Shown one piece after another: positions 6,464 through 18,168 of a DNA stretch of 64,000 nt. Both the position numbers and the translations under genes were made by a program. Positions within the stretch are counted from its first letter, which is position 1. Every line of letters starts with the position of its first letter. Source of the DNA: Methylomicrobium sp035916875 (GTDB lineage: Bacteria; Pseudomonadota; Gammaproteobacteria; Methylococcales; Methylomonadaceae). The notes beneath the pieces were generated by a model, which ran no database searches, was not told the origin of the DNA, and saw nothing but the letters and a program-made list of their open reading frames with translations. The stretch is from positions 1 to 64,000 of the forward strand of contig NZ_JAXUHN010000085.1 of assembly GCF_035916875.1 (NCBI RefSeq). Direction: 5' to 3'.

Positions 6464-9400
6464 CTATTCACTTACGACAAGGGGAGCATGGACCGCCTCC
6501 AATACTGCCTCTCTGGTCACGCTATCAAAATCGCTCGATAACCAAGTGACGAATTGCTCAAATAGTCTTTCGTGCAAAAATGTACGGTGTTCTGCATACT
6601 CCGAAAACACGGTGCTTATTTGAGATGGAAGTAAACTTTTTCGTGTGTTCAATATTTCTGTAGCTAACGGCAGTATCCAATGGTTGCCAATAAGTATTTC
6701 CTTATCAAGAGCTTCCAAATATTGCTCAGCAGCGTAACTATTTTCACGCAGCACTGCTTCCCTACTTGACATCCAGATTTGCAGCAACCGTTCAAGTTGT
6801 CGATTTTGGCCTGAATTATGCCAAAGTCTGCCCCACTCACTCAGCAATGGCAGGGTTTCCAATAGCTTTGGATCGGCATCGTAGCAAAAGCGGAGCACTG
6901 TACTGATGAGGATTCCCGGTTTGCCTTGAGCTGTCAATTTTTTAAATACCGATTCATCGGGCTGAGGAAAATACAAATATTTTTCAATGGTGTTTAATGT
7001 TTCTTCATGGAGCTTTTCGGCATCTCTTCCATAATCCAATAACCTTTGGAATAGATTTGCTTCCATATTTTCATTGTGAACGAGCCCAGATAATTCAGGA
7101 CGATTTCGTACGCCGCGCTCGAAACGCACGCCGTCTGGCACTTCACCTATTCGCGCGAGTAAAGCTGCCGCGGCTGCACAATGAATTGGGCGCCCACTGG
7201 CGTGCTTTAATACCTCCCGAATAGATTCTGCTTTAAGCCCGATAAATTCATCAGCTATCAGAGCGAGCCAATGATAATTTTCAATCCAACGCGATGCTTT
7301 GGTCCGTGAATCATCCATACAGTGTATTGCCGCTTGGCCTATGGCCTGACGATACTCCTGTTTTATAGAACCGAATTGCAAAAGTGCCGAGCCAAACACT
7401 TCTGCCTGATCTCCAATGCCTACTCCTAACTCGGCAACAAACATCGTCCAAAGAGCATCTTTCCATGGAATATCGTCTTGAATAGCTTGCGCTACCAGCC
7501 CCAAAGGTAATGGGTTACAGCCTTGGTTTCGCAGAACTTCGTAGGCTTCGATTAACGAGATCCGAAACTCAACATCATCTGCTAAGCGTATCATCTGTTC
7601 AATAAAACTTTTCGGCCAGCACGTTGACCGGCTTTCCAACAAGATGCACTGGGCTTCTATCTGCGCCGTCAAAGTGCTGCGGTGGCTACGTAATAATTGC
7701 TCTGCTGCTTGGCTTGCAAAATTCGGATTCGATTGCGCCAATTGTTGTACCAGAAACGCCAAAGCTTCTTTGCTACTTAACATGTCCTGGCATATGGGAT
7801 CACGCAGCAAATGCCAATTGCCGAGTTCGAAAAGCGCGTTAGCCCATTCGATTTGGAATTCAGGCTCTATCAGTTTGCCTTTTACCAACAAAACCCGAGC
7901 AAAAGCTCTCGACTGAGATTCCAGCAAATCCATACGACTTTGCAGAAACCCCAGCACAACAGGTGAAAAATTCAAAGTAAGGCAGAAACTTTCCCATTCG
8001 TGCAGCTCATGATGCCAACCAACAGCCCTTGAGCGTACTGCAACAAACAAAGCCTCACTTTCTGTACTGGGATCAGTTGCCACTAGGACATGAGCGGCGT
8101 TCCTACGAATCGTTGGGTTCAGATCATGCAGACGTTTTCGCAATGCATGGCGATATGCACTCCCGTTAGAACCATTCAACAAGCGAGAAAATGCTTCTCT
8201 CACTTCGGGATAACGTGGTAAGACAAATTGCCCTAGAGCTTGCAGACAACCGGCTAATTTGTCTGGGCCGTTTTCTAATCGAGCTATATAAGCCAACAAT
8301 AACCGCCAATAGCCTGAATGGCCGCCAAATCGTGAATCGCTCTCCTTTTCTAGTCGATTAATCAGCCAATTAATACCCTTATCATTTTCGCCATTGATGA
8401 GCTCGGCCATGATTTTTTCCGCCACAGCCATATATCCGCCATCATGCATGGCGCGCATAAAAACATCCCCGAGTAGGGAAAGCCTATTTTCGCCAGTTTC
8501 ATGTAATGTCGAGGCTGCGCCACAGGCAACACTGTTGTCTCCATCACTTAACATCCAGCGTGCGAATCGCAACCAGCGTTCCTGCCCTAGCCGTTGACGG
8601 CATTGCATTGACAACGTAATAGCCGCGTTACCGGTCACAGTCTTGGATAGATAACGAAAAGAAGCTCGTATAATTTCAACAGGGAGGGCGCTATCAGGAT
8701 TCAATTCTAACCAAAGCAATGCCGCAGCCGCGCTTTCTGACGCGCGATGCAGAAGCATTTTTTCAAGCAATGGCCTAGTGTTCGGATCGAAGAATTCCAA
8801 GCGGATTTGCGAAAGGAGCCCATCACCAAACGTTGGACTATCCAGTTCATATAGGTGATACCAAAGCCGGTCTTCCAGTTCAAACGCTTCTGGAACCAAT
8901 AAAGATAACATACCGAGTACGCCGAAGAAGTTTGCTTCACCAGTAGCCAGATAAGGCATGACCATAGTTGAGAGGCGCTGTTTCTGAGAAGCATCTAGGT
9001 TCCCCTGTGCGAACTTGGACCATTGATAAAAGACATCATGAATGGTTTTGCTGCCGGCATTAGGAAGGGGATATGTGGGATCAAGATATTGCCCGAACAG
9101 CCAGTCGAACCCTTCGGTTCCCGCCAACCACAGGGCGTTGGCGATGTTACGCGACGAAGCAATGCGCTCATCTTCGAATGGCACCAACGGATGATAACCG
9201 AGCCGTGAAAAGGCCTGAATCAAGTATTTAGCGTAATTGGCATCGTTAGCTTCCACCACGATGTAGCAAGCAGCGGGAACGTTATGAGGATTTTGTAACA
9301 ATTGTCCAATATAGCACTTTAACGGCTGAATCAATTCATCAAGCCAAAGTCTACGACGGATAATTGCAGCGGCGAATGAAACAATCCGCCATTCGTCATT

Positions 9401-11644
9401 GTTTGGTAGATAGATATTTGCACTTTCTCCCCGCCATTGTTTTACCAGAGCTATAGCCGCAGCCATTTCAGCAAGCGGCTGAAGAGGAAACTCCAAAACA
9501 TCAGAAAGTGAAATAAGGCCTAGCCATTTGAAACAGGTCAGTGCCTGATCAACTAAAGCATGTGGATTTGCTTTATCAATCTTGACCGCTGCATCCATCA
9601 GATTTGCTCTGGCAGCCTCAGACGTAATAGAAATTCCGACGGCGTTTTTTTGTGCTAATACAGCAAGAAATTCGGCTTTTGCTTCAGCGGTCGGTAATGC
9701 CGCTTCGAAATCGGTAAAGTTGACGGGTTTATCGTCTCGCTGTTGCCAACCATTCAAGCGTTCAATCAACAGTTCGTACAGTAAATCTCCCAGACTCAGT
9801 GATGTTTGCGAGGTGGCGGCGTCTAACCGAGGATAAATCATGCGGATAACCAGCGGTGTGACAGCCAATGAATTCAACGTCGGCAGTTCTTTTAATATTC
9901 GCAATAAAGCTTGGGCCTTGTCTTCCGCCAACTCTGGAGAAACTCCATCTGCGATCAGTTCTTCCATAAGAAATTGAAACTTCCCAGCTTCTTGTAGAGA
10001 AGTCGTGTGTATGATCTGCCAATCGGCAAAAGAAACGCCGCGCATTTCCACTGGCCGGGCGGTAGCGACTACTTGTATCGTCGGCCAATGCTCCGTTAGC
10101 TTTGCCGCCATACTCAGCAGCCGTCCTGCGCAATCTCGGGACAATTCGTCCAAACCATCAAATACAACTAAAACTTCGGTTTGACTTTGTAGCAAATCGT
10201 TCAGTTTCGGTGGCGTTTCGTCGGGTATGACTTCACCGGAGATGTGCGCATCCAGTGCTTGCAGCAGATCTTGCAACAATAACCGCTCAGGTAGTTTTAA
10301 GTTTTTAACGGGCAGAAGTACCGCCACAGTTGTCACCGAGCGCTCCAGAGTCTCAATCACTAATTGTGCTGCCAATGTACTTTTCCCTGTACCCAAATCA
10401 CCCAGCAGCAATGTGCGGCGTGATTCTCGCACTGCCTCATACAATGGCATCACGTACTCAGATTTGTCTTTTCTGAGCATTCGACCCAGTGGATCGAAGC
10501 GGTCAATTTGCTTACTGACTTGCAGGGAAACTTGTTGTGGCACAGAACTAGGTAACGATCCGATCGGGCGCAATAGACGTGATTTTCTATCCCTCTGACG
10601 TTCAGCATCGGCACGTAGCGCTTCTCGTAATCTATCTTTTGCGTCGGCTGGTGCCACTTGTATGCTTTTTTGAATTGCCCGAATTTGCTGTCTTATAGGT
10701 AATGAAACGGCATTGGAAGGTTTCCAAGCAATATCGGCAGAACGTGGATCGAAATCGAAAGTTCTGTAAACAATGTTTTCGTGATCGATTTTCAGCAAAC
10801 GAAACGAATTGAAATAATTGGCATCAGCATATGTAGCGCCGCCGGTAAAATGCCTCGCACCTTCGGCAATTTGATCTGCCCGTCGACTTTCTCCATGAGT
10901 ATGGCCGGTCAATAAAACGTCGCAACGCATTGCGAGGTAATCCCATGTGTTGGGACGGGCTTGAAAAGCGTGTTGCTCTTCCTCATGTAACCATGTCACA
11001 GGATGATGCATTAAGGCAATAGTTACAGGAGGAGATACATGGTCGGGTTGAATGCGAGATATTTGACTGTTAGCCTCCATATATTGCAAATGTGGAAATC
11101 CCATCCATAACTTACCTTTGTCTTGGTTATCCTTGGAAAACCAGCATGAATTTAAAATTAGAAACTTAATGCCACGATATTCCCGTATGCCAATCAAATA
11201 CGATTCCGTATCGCCAAAATTCAGGATCGGAATATTATTTGCCTCGCAAAATTTTATGAAATTCAGGAAAGGTTGCTGTAAAAAATCCGGTAATGGCAGA
11301 GCCAACGTACTATCGGCCTCTTCCGCATTGGATGGACGAGGAAGCCTTTCTGCTAATTTCCGATCAACTTCATGATTACCAACACAGATAATCAGTTGCT
11401 CATAAGTTAACTCGCACGCTAATAAGAGCTGATCTAACCATTGTTTCGCTTGATCATAGTCACTACCGGCACCTCGCCAGACCAAGTCCCCTGTAATACA
11501 AATAAAGGTAGGTTTCCAAGTAGAATCTAGTTTGGCTAGTTCAGCCAATAACGAATCGAGACAAATTTTCCTCTGTGCTTGGCTACTCGGTTTATCGCCT
11601 TCGGAGCCGAAATGTAGGTCAGTTAAGTGTAGAATTATTTCCAT
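6464..11644 (-). CDS. Calcineurin-like phosphoesterase - NACHT NTPase - helical-repeat protein (STAND-type)
   Basis: 1726 residues. Residues 1-300 are a metallophosphoesterase with all expected metal motifs: TDLHFG (D9, H11), GDLVWRG (52-58), VGNHE (88-92), MHHP (212-215) and GHTHGE (247-252). The NACHT module follows: Walker A GDLGTGKST (415-423), Walker B VLVVFDGLDELS (491-502) with the D-G-hydrophobic-D-E signature, and VVATARP (525-531). About 1,100 residues of helical, HEAT-like repeats complete the protein. This layout (effector, NTPase switch, repeat sensor) is that of STAND proteins such as Avs and bacterial NACHT anti-phage proteins, so a role in phage defence is inferred. A specific name for the phosphoesterase-NACHT pairing is not known to me. 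The gene is visibly less GC-rich than gyrB next to it. The start ATG has no strong ribosome site. Confidence 0.85.
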   Translation of the reverse strand: MEIILHLTDLHFGSEGDKPSSQAQRKICLDSLLAELAKLDSTWKPTFICITGDLVWRGAGSDYDQAKQWLDQLLLACELTYEQLIICVGNHEVDRKLAERLPRPSNAEEADSTLALPLPDFLQQPFLNFIKFCEANNIPILNFGDTESYLIGIREYRGIKFLILNSCWFSKDNQDKGKLWMGFPHLQYMEANSQISRIQPDHVSPPVTIALMHHPVTWLHEEEQHAFQARPNTWDYLAMRCDVLLTGHTHGESRRADQIAEGARHFTGGATYADANYFNSFRLLKIDHENIVYRTFDFDPRSADIAWKPSNAVSLPIRQQIRAIQKSIQVAPADAKDRLREALRADAERQRDRKSRLLRPIGSLPSSVPQQVSLQVSKQIDRFDPLGRMLRKDKSEYVMPLYEAVRESRRTLLLGDLGTGKSTLAAQLVIETLERSVTTVAVLLPVKNLKLPERLLLQDLLQALDAHISGEVIPDETPPKLNDLLQSQTEVLVVFDGLDELSRDCAGRLLSMAAKLTEHWPTIQVVATARPVEMRGVSFADWQIIHTTSLQEAGKFQFLMEELIADGVSPELAEDKAQALLRILKELPTLNSLAVTPLVIRMIYPRLDAATSQTSLSLGDLLYELLIERLNGWQQRDDKPVNFTDFEAALPTAEAKAEFLAVLAQKNAVGISITSEAARANLMDAAVKIDKANPHALVDQALTCFKWLGLISLSDVLEFPLQPLAEMAAAIALVKQWRGESANIYLPNNDEWRIVSFAAAIIRRRLWLDELIQPLKCYIGQLLQNPHNVPAACYIVVEANDANYAKYLIQAFSRLGYHPLVPFEDERIASSRNIANALWLAGTEGFDWLFGQYLDPTYPLPNAGSKTIHDVFYQWSKFAQGNLDASQKQRLSTMVMPYLATGEANFFGVLGMLSLLVPEAFELEDRLWYHLYELDSPTFGDGLLSQIRLEFFDPNTRPLLEKMLLHRASESAAAALLWLELNPDSALPVEIIRASFRYLSKTVTGNAAITLSMQCRQRLGQERWLRFARWMLSDGDNSVACGAASTLHETGENRLSLLGDVFMRAMHDGGYMAVAEKIMAELINGENDKGINWLINRLEKESDSRFGGHSGYWRLLLAYIARLENGPDKLAGCLQALGQFVLPRYPEVREAFSRLLNGSNGSAYRHALRKRLHDLNPTIRRNAAHVLVATDPSTESEALFVAVRSRAVGWHHELHEWESFCLTLNFSPVVLGFLQSRMDLLESQSRAFARVLLVKGKLIEPEFQIEWANALFELGNWHLLRDPICQDMLSSKEALAFLVQQLAQSNPNFASQAAEQLLRSHRSTLTAQIEAQCILLESRSTCWPKSFIEQMIRLADDVEFRISLIEAYEVLRNQGCNPLPLGLVAQAIQDDIPWKDALWTMFVAELGVGIGDQAEVFGSALLQFGSIKQEYRQAIGQAAIHCMDDSRTKASRWIENYHWLALIADEFIGLKAESIREVLKHASGRPIHCAAAAALLARIGEVPDGVRFERGVRNRPELSGLVHNENMEANLFQRLLDYGRDAEKLHEETLNTIEKYLYFPQPDESVFKKLTAQGKPGILISTVLRFCYDADPKLLETLPLLSEWGRLWHNSGQNRQLERLLQIWMSSREAVLRENSYAAEQYLEALDKEILIGNHWILPLATEILNTRKSLLPSQISTVFSEYAEHRTFLHERLFEQFVTWLSSDFDSVTREAVLEAVHAPLVVSE

Positions 11645-11701
11645 TGCAAACTAAACATCTTTAATTTGCGCCTACCGGTCAAATTTACCGGCAGGCTTAT
11701 T

Positions 11702-11785
11702 TAATAAATTATGAGGAACAACACCGGTTTCATTAATTATGAGATCTCATTTCACAATTGTGAGATTCATTTCATAAATTATGAG
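11702..11785. promoter_or_regulatory. Array of four related palindromes upstream of the NACHT gene
   Basis: Four 12-13-bp near-palindromes: TAATAAATTATGA (11702-11714), TCATTAATTATGA (11730-11742), TCACAATTGTGA (11752-11763, perfect) and TCATAAATTATGA (11772-11784). Most are followed by G. Their centres are about 28, 21 and 21 bp apart, so the last three recur every two helical turns on one DNA face. They lie 58-140 bp upstream of the NACHT start and after the gyrB stop. Most likely this is an operator array for the NACHT gene. No regulator gene adjoins it. Confidence 0.55.
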
Positions 11786-11803
11786 TCTGACACGACAAAA
11801 GGG

Positions 11804-14236
<2,433 letters not shown>

Positions 14237-15358
14237 TTATGTACCTGCTTCTGACGTGTTTTTAATGTTCCACATGGAACAATCCACCGGATTGATTTCG
14301 CCATGTTCCACATGGAACATTTTGTAGTTATCTATGTTGGGCAAATCGCCAAAATCTATTGGCGACGTTGCGGTAAGGAATGCTTGACACTGCATGTTGG
14401 ATATATAGCGCAATACCTTCGCGCGATTCGCCACATCGAGTTCCGCTGCGAAATCATCGAAGAGTATGCAAGTCGAGTCTTGTTCATTTAAGTTTAATAG
14501 TTGTACCTGCGCGAGCTTCAGGCTGATGACCAGCAGTTTCAACTGGCCGCGTGAAACAATATCCCGGGCGGGCAGGCGATCAAGAGTCAACATTAAATCG
14601 GCGCGGTGGGGGCCGTTCTGCGTGAAGCCGTAACGCAAGTCCTTTTCGGCGTCTTCGGTCAAGATTTGCAGCAAGGATTCAGAGTTGTCCCAACCGGGCG
14701 ACAAAGACATCGCGACCGCCGGAAGTTCCAGCAGTTGGCCGGCGATGCTTTGAAAAACAGGCGAAAAAATCTCCAGATAGCGGCGCCGGCAATCGGTGAC
14801 TATTGTACCGTAATACGCTAACTCCTGGCTCCATACTTTCAGGTGTTCGGATTGCCGGTTTTTCAACAAGGCATTGCGCTGCGCGAGTACCTTTTTATAA
14901 TTGCGCCAAGCCGGCAAAAAGGCCGGATCGTGATGAAAAACTCCCCAGTCCAGAAACTCTCGGCGCGCCTGTGGGCTACCATCCAGTAATTCATAGCTTT
15001 TCGGGTAGATCAATTGCAGCGGCAAGGCATAGGCGAGGCTCGACTTGTTCGGCATCGTCTGCTGATTGATCCGGATGTCGCAAGTCTTGGTGTCGAGCTT
15101 GACGCCGACGTGCTGATGCGCACCGCTGGTGAAGACGGTTTGCGCAGTGACCATCAAATGATCGTGCGAAAAATGGATGACGGGTTTAATTGAAGAGGAA
15201 CGGAACGATCTGGCGCGGCCGAGAAGAAAAATGGCCTCCAGCAGGGCGCTTTTGCCGGAGGCGTTGGCGCCATAGATGAAATTGAGTGCAGGCGCGGGAT
15301 AAAGAGTGGCTTGTTGGATATTTCTGACCGAAGCAATATCCAGTCTTGATAAAGTCAT
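14237..15358 (-). CDS. recF: DNA replication and repair protein RecF
   Basis: 373 residues. The SMC-like ATPase has Walker A YGANASGKSALLEAIF (about residues 29-44) and a late Walker B CILFDDFAAELD. RecF with RecO and RecR loads RecA at gapped DNA. The final residues (KMFHVEHGEINPV and CSMWNI) are encoded by two ParB-type sites, which constrains the protein end. The gene starts 10 bp after the dnaN stop. Confidence 0.97.
   Translation of the reverse strand: MTLSRLDIASVRNIQQATLYPAPALNFIYGANASGKSALLEAIFLLGRARSFRSSSIKPVIHFSHDHLMVTAQTVFTSGAHQHVGVKLDTKTCDIRINQQTMPNKSSLAYALPLQLIYPKSYELLDGSPQARREFLDWGVFHHDPAFLPAWRNYKKVLAQRNALLKNRQSEHLKVWSQELAYYGTIVTDCRRRYLEIFSPVFQSIAGQLLELPAVAMSLSPGWDNSESLLQILTEDAEKDLRYGFTQNGPHRADLMLTLDRLPARDIVSRGQLKLLVISLKLAQVQLLNLNEQDSTCILFDDFAAELDVANRAKVLRYISNMQCQAFLTATSPIDFGDLPNIDNYKMFHVEHGEINPVDCSMWNIKNTSEAGT
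14266..14281. other. parS-like ParB binding site 1
   Basis: TGTTCCACATGGAACA differs from the palindrome TGTTCCACGTGGAACA by one central base. The palindrome belongs to the chromosomal parS consensus (TGTTnCACGTGnAACA). The site lies in the last codons of recF, less than 4 kb from the inferred origin, where chromosomal parS sites are expected. Confidence 0.75.
14304..14319. other. parS-like ParB binding site 2
   Basis: A second identical TGTTCCACATGGAACA, 38 bp from the first. On the recF strand it encodes the MFHVEH segment. Two exact copies so close together support ParB loading rather than coincidence. The parA and parB genes are outside the window. Confidence 0.75.
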
Positions 15359-15368
15359 TGCGCGCTGA

Positions 15369-16469
15369 TCATAACCGCATCGGCATCACGATAAACTTAT
15401 AAGTCTGTTGCTCCGGTTCGTTGATAAAGCAACTGCTCAGGTTTGACGCGATCGTCAATTCCGCGGTATCAGCATCGAGATTCGAAACCGCATCAAGCAT
15501 GTATTGCGCATTGAACGAAATGTTGAACTCGTCGCCGCTGTAGGTGATCGGCAACTCTTCTTCGGCTTCCTCATGTTCGGGGTTATGCGCGCTGATATGG
15601 AGTAGGTCCGCGGCAAAACGAAAGGTGACGCCGCGAAATTTTTCATTGGCCAAAATTGCGACGCGGGTTAGCGCGTCGCGGAGCAACGGCTTTTGAATCG
15701 AAAGCGAGGGAAGGAAGGCTTGTTGGAAAACCTTGCCGAAATCGGGATATTTGGAATCGACCAGTTTCGCAGAAAACACGGTGTTATGCACTTCGACCTT
15801 GATATGATTGCTCGAAAAACTGACCTGCAACGGGGTGTCGCTATCGTCGAGCAGACGCGACAATTCCTGTACGCCTTTGCGCGGCACGATGATGCGCGCT
15901 TCGAGGCCGGTCGGCGTTTCCAGTTCGTCTTCATAAATCGCCAGGCGGTGGCCATCCGAAGCGACCAGTTTGAGTGCATTGTTCGAGATGTGCAGCAACA
16001 GCCCGTTCAGGTAGTAGCGAACATCCTGGTTGGCCATGCAGAACATCGTTTTGTCTAGCGCTTTTTTTAACTTGCCGGCGCTGATCAAAAAACTATTCTC
16101 CATCTGCGATTCGGCGAATTCGGGATAATTTTCGGCGGGCAGGCAGGACAATGAAAAGCGGCTGCGCGACGTGGCCAGTTTAACCATGTCGTCATGTTGG
16201 TCGATGCGTATCTCGGTATTCGGCGGCAGCAAGCGGCAAATATCAAGAAATTTACGAGCGGGCAGTGTGATAGCACCGGGCTTGGCGCCAATCACGGCCA
16301 GTCTGGCGACGATTTGAATTTCAAGGTCCGTGCCGGTCATGGTCAGGGTGTCCGCGTCGATCACCATCAACACGTTCGACAGGATCGGCATTGTTTGCTT
16401 TTTTTCGATCACGCTGACGATTTGCTGCAAAGGGGGCAGCAGGGTGTCTCGATTGATACTGAATTTCAT
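15369..16469 (-). CDS. dnaN: DNA polymerase III beta subunit (sliding clamp)
   Basis: 366 residues from the ATG at 16469 (MKFSINRDTLLPPLQQI). A TTG two codons upstream is in frame but gives an untypical start. The protein is built from three clamp repeats: KKQTMPILSNVLM, VPRKGVQELSRLL and the end YKFIVMPMRL, which is the standard C-terminal clamp tail next to the peptide-binding pocket. As a ring dimer it tethers polymerase III. It lies between dnaA and recF in the classic order. Confidence 0.97.
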   Translation of the reverse strand: MKFSINRDTLLPPLQQIVSVIEKKQTMPILSNVLMVIDADTLTMTGTDLEIQIVARLAVIGAKPGAITLPARKFLDICRLLPPNTEIRIDQHDDMVKLATSRSRFSLSCLPAENYPEFAESQMENSFLISAGKLKKALDKTMFCMANQDVRYYLNGLLLHISNNALKLVASDGHRLAIYEDELETPTGLEARIIVPRKGVQELSRLLDDSDTPLQVSFSSNHIKVEVHNTVFSAKLVDSKYPDFGKVFQQAFLPSLSIQKPLLRDALTRVAILANEKFRGVTFRFAADLLHISAHNPEHEEAEEELPITYSGDEFNISFNAQYMLDAVSNLDADTAELTIASNLSSCFINEPEQQTYKFIVMPMRL

Positions 16470-16531
16470 AGGCAAATAAAAGGCAATAGTAAAAATCTAC
16501 AAGCTAAACATGGACCGATCGATAGCGCGGA

Positions 16532-17851
16532 TCAATGCGACAAGGATCGTAAAAGATTCGCATAATCCTCTGCGACTTTTACGTCCGATTCTTTCAGTTC
16601 GACGATCCGTTTGCAGGCATTGATTACGGTCGTATGATCGCGTCCGCCGAAAGCGTCGCCGATTTCGGGCAGGCTGTGCGAAGTCAACTCGCGCGCGAGA
16701 CTCATCGCGATTTGCCGGGGCCGGGTAACGGATTGGCGTCGATTTTTAGAGGAAAGATCCGCAATCCGGATCTTGTAATAATCAGCGACCGTTTTTTGAA
16801 TGTTGTCGATATTGACCAGCTTATCTTGCAAGGAAATCAGATCGTGCAATGCTTCCTTGGTAAAATCGACCGTGATTTTTTGGCCGGTGAATTGCGCATT
16901 CGCAATCACTCGCCGCAATGCGCCTTCCAGATCGCGCACATTGGACGGAATCCGTTTCGCGATGAAAAATGCGACTTCCTGCGGCAACTCGACATGCGCG
17001 AGATCGGCTTTTTTCATTAGGATCGCGGCGCGTGTTTCCATGTCGGGCGGCTCGATCGACACCGGTAGCCCCCAACCGAAACGCGATTTCAAACGGTCTT
17101 CCAGGCCGTCGATTTCTTTCGGGTATTTGTCGCAGGTCAACACCACTTGATGCCTCTTTTCGAGCAGGGTGTTGAAGGTATGAAAAAACTCTTCCTGCGA
17201 GCGTTCCTTACCGGCAAAAAACTGAATGTCGTCGATCAGCAGCACATCGAGGCCGCGGTAATATTCTTTAAAACTGTTGATCTGATTTTGTTGCAGCGCT
17301 TTGACCATGTCCTGCACAAATTTTTCCGAATGCAGGTAAACGATCGATGCGGTCGGATTTTTTTGCAGCACCGCATTGCCGATCGCGTGCATCATGTGCG
17401 TCTTGCCGAGGCCCGAGCTGCCATAGATCAACAGCGGATTGTAGGCTTTGCCGATATTCTCGGAAACCTGGATCGAAGCCGCGCGCGCGAGTTGATTCGA
17501 TTTGCCCTCGACAAAGTTGCCGAAGGTAAACGCCTTGTTCAAAAAATTGGGCTGCTGCTTTTTGGCTTCTGCGGGGTGCAGGGTTTTGATTGCGGCTGGC
17601 GGCGCTTCCGGTTTTTTGGAGCCGATTTCGAGGTCCAATATCAGCGAACCTTCCGCGAATTGATGGATGGTTTCCTCGATCTTCGCGAAATGATGCTCCT
17701 TAACCCAATCCAGTACAAAACGGTTAGGTGCTAACAATCTGATCCGTCCTTGGCTCTCGACGGCCTGCAACGGCCGAATCCAGGTGCTGAAGTCGGAACT
17801 GGAAATTTCGTTTTCCAGCTTGGCGAGACAGTTGCTCCAAATCGAACTCAT
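16532..17851 (-). CDS. dnaA: Chromosomal replication initiator DnaA
   Basis: 439 residues. The AAA+ core has Walker A YGSSGLGKTHMMHAIGN and Walker B VLLIDDIQFFAGKERSQEEF. The C-terminal domain IV carries the DnaA box-binding signature GGRDHTTVINACKRI. The N-terminal domain I (about 85 residues) recruits helicase. DnaA opens the origin and also acts as a transcription factor. It is the first gene of the leftward block and diverges from rpmH. Confidence 0.98.
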   Translation of the reverse strand: MSSIWSNCLAKLENEISSSDFSTWIRPLQAVESQGRIRLLAPNRFVLDWVKEHHFAKIEETIHQFAEGSLILDLEIGSKKPEAPPAAIKTLHPAEAKKQQPNFLNKAFTFGNFVEGKSNQLARAASIQVSENIGKAYNPLLIYGSSGLGKTHMMHAIGNAVLQKNPTASIVYLHSEKFVQDMVKALQQNQINSFKEYYRGLDVLLIDDIQFFAGKERSQEEFFHTFNTLLEKRHQVVLTCDKYPKEIDGLEDRLKSRFGWGLPVSIEPPDMETRAAILMKKADLAHVELPQEVAFFIAKRIPSNVRDLEGALRRVIANAQFTGQKITVDFTKEALHDLISLQDKLVNIDNIQKTVADYYKIRIADLSSKNRRQSVTRPRQIAMSLARELTSHSLPEIGDAFGGRDHTTVINACKRIVELKESDVKVAEDYANLLRSLSH

Positions 17852-18022
17852 GAGGGTTTATTGATAAGATAAGGTGTGTAAAACAAATAGGGCGGAGACC
17901 TGTCATTTTGATACGCAATAAAAACTAAAGCATAATGGAATTGACAGGTTAAGCGGATTATTCTATCATCCTGAGGCTTTTTTATCTGTTTTTCTTAAAA
18001 TTATTTCAATCGGGCAACACCA
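17852..18022. other. dnaA-rpmH intergenic region, probable origin side
   Basis: 171 bp, AT-rich, between the divergent dnaA and rpmH genes. The strand switch here (gyrB-dnaA leftward, rpmH-mnmE rightward) is the usual sign of oriC in this group. DnaA boxes are weak, however: TGTGTAAAA (17875-17883) fits a relaxed consensus and no perfect TTATCCACA is present. The true unwinding site may lie elsewhere; the clearest DnaA-box pair in the window is at 53248-53270. Confidence 0.4.
17941..17969 (+). promoter_or_regulatory. Sigma-70 promoter of the rpmH-rnpA-yidD-yidC-mnmE run
   Basis: TTGACA (17941-17946) and TATCAT (17964-17969) are separated by exactly 17 bp, 54 bp before the rpmH ATG. This is a near-consensus housekeeping promoter, as expected for a highly expressed ribosomal protein gene. 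Confidence 0.75.
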
Positions 18023-18157
18023 ATGAAAAGAACATACCAACCTAGTAAATTGAAACGCGCAAGAACCCATGGTTTTCGTGCCAGAATGGCGACCGTCGGT
18101 GGCCGCAAAGTATTGAACGCGCGTAGAGCGAAAGGCCGCGCCAAATTGACAGTGTAG
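18023..18157 (+). CDS. rpmH: 50S ribosomal protein L34
   Basis: 44 residues (MKRTYQPSKLKRARTHGF... ending AKGRAKLTV), strongly basic and typical in length and sequence for L34. It is too short for most open-frame cut-offs and easily missed. It is the first gene of the rightward block and precedes rnpA by 11 bp. Confidence 0.97.
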   Translation: MKRTYQPSKLKRARTHGFRARMATVGGRKVLNARRAKGRAKLTV

Positions 18158-18168
18158 TCGGCAACAGG

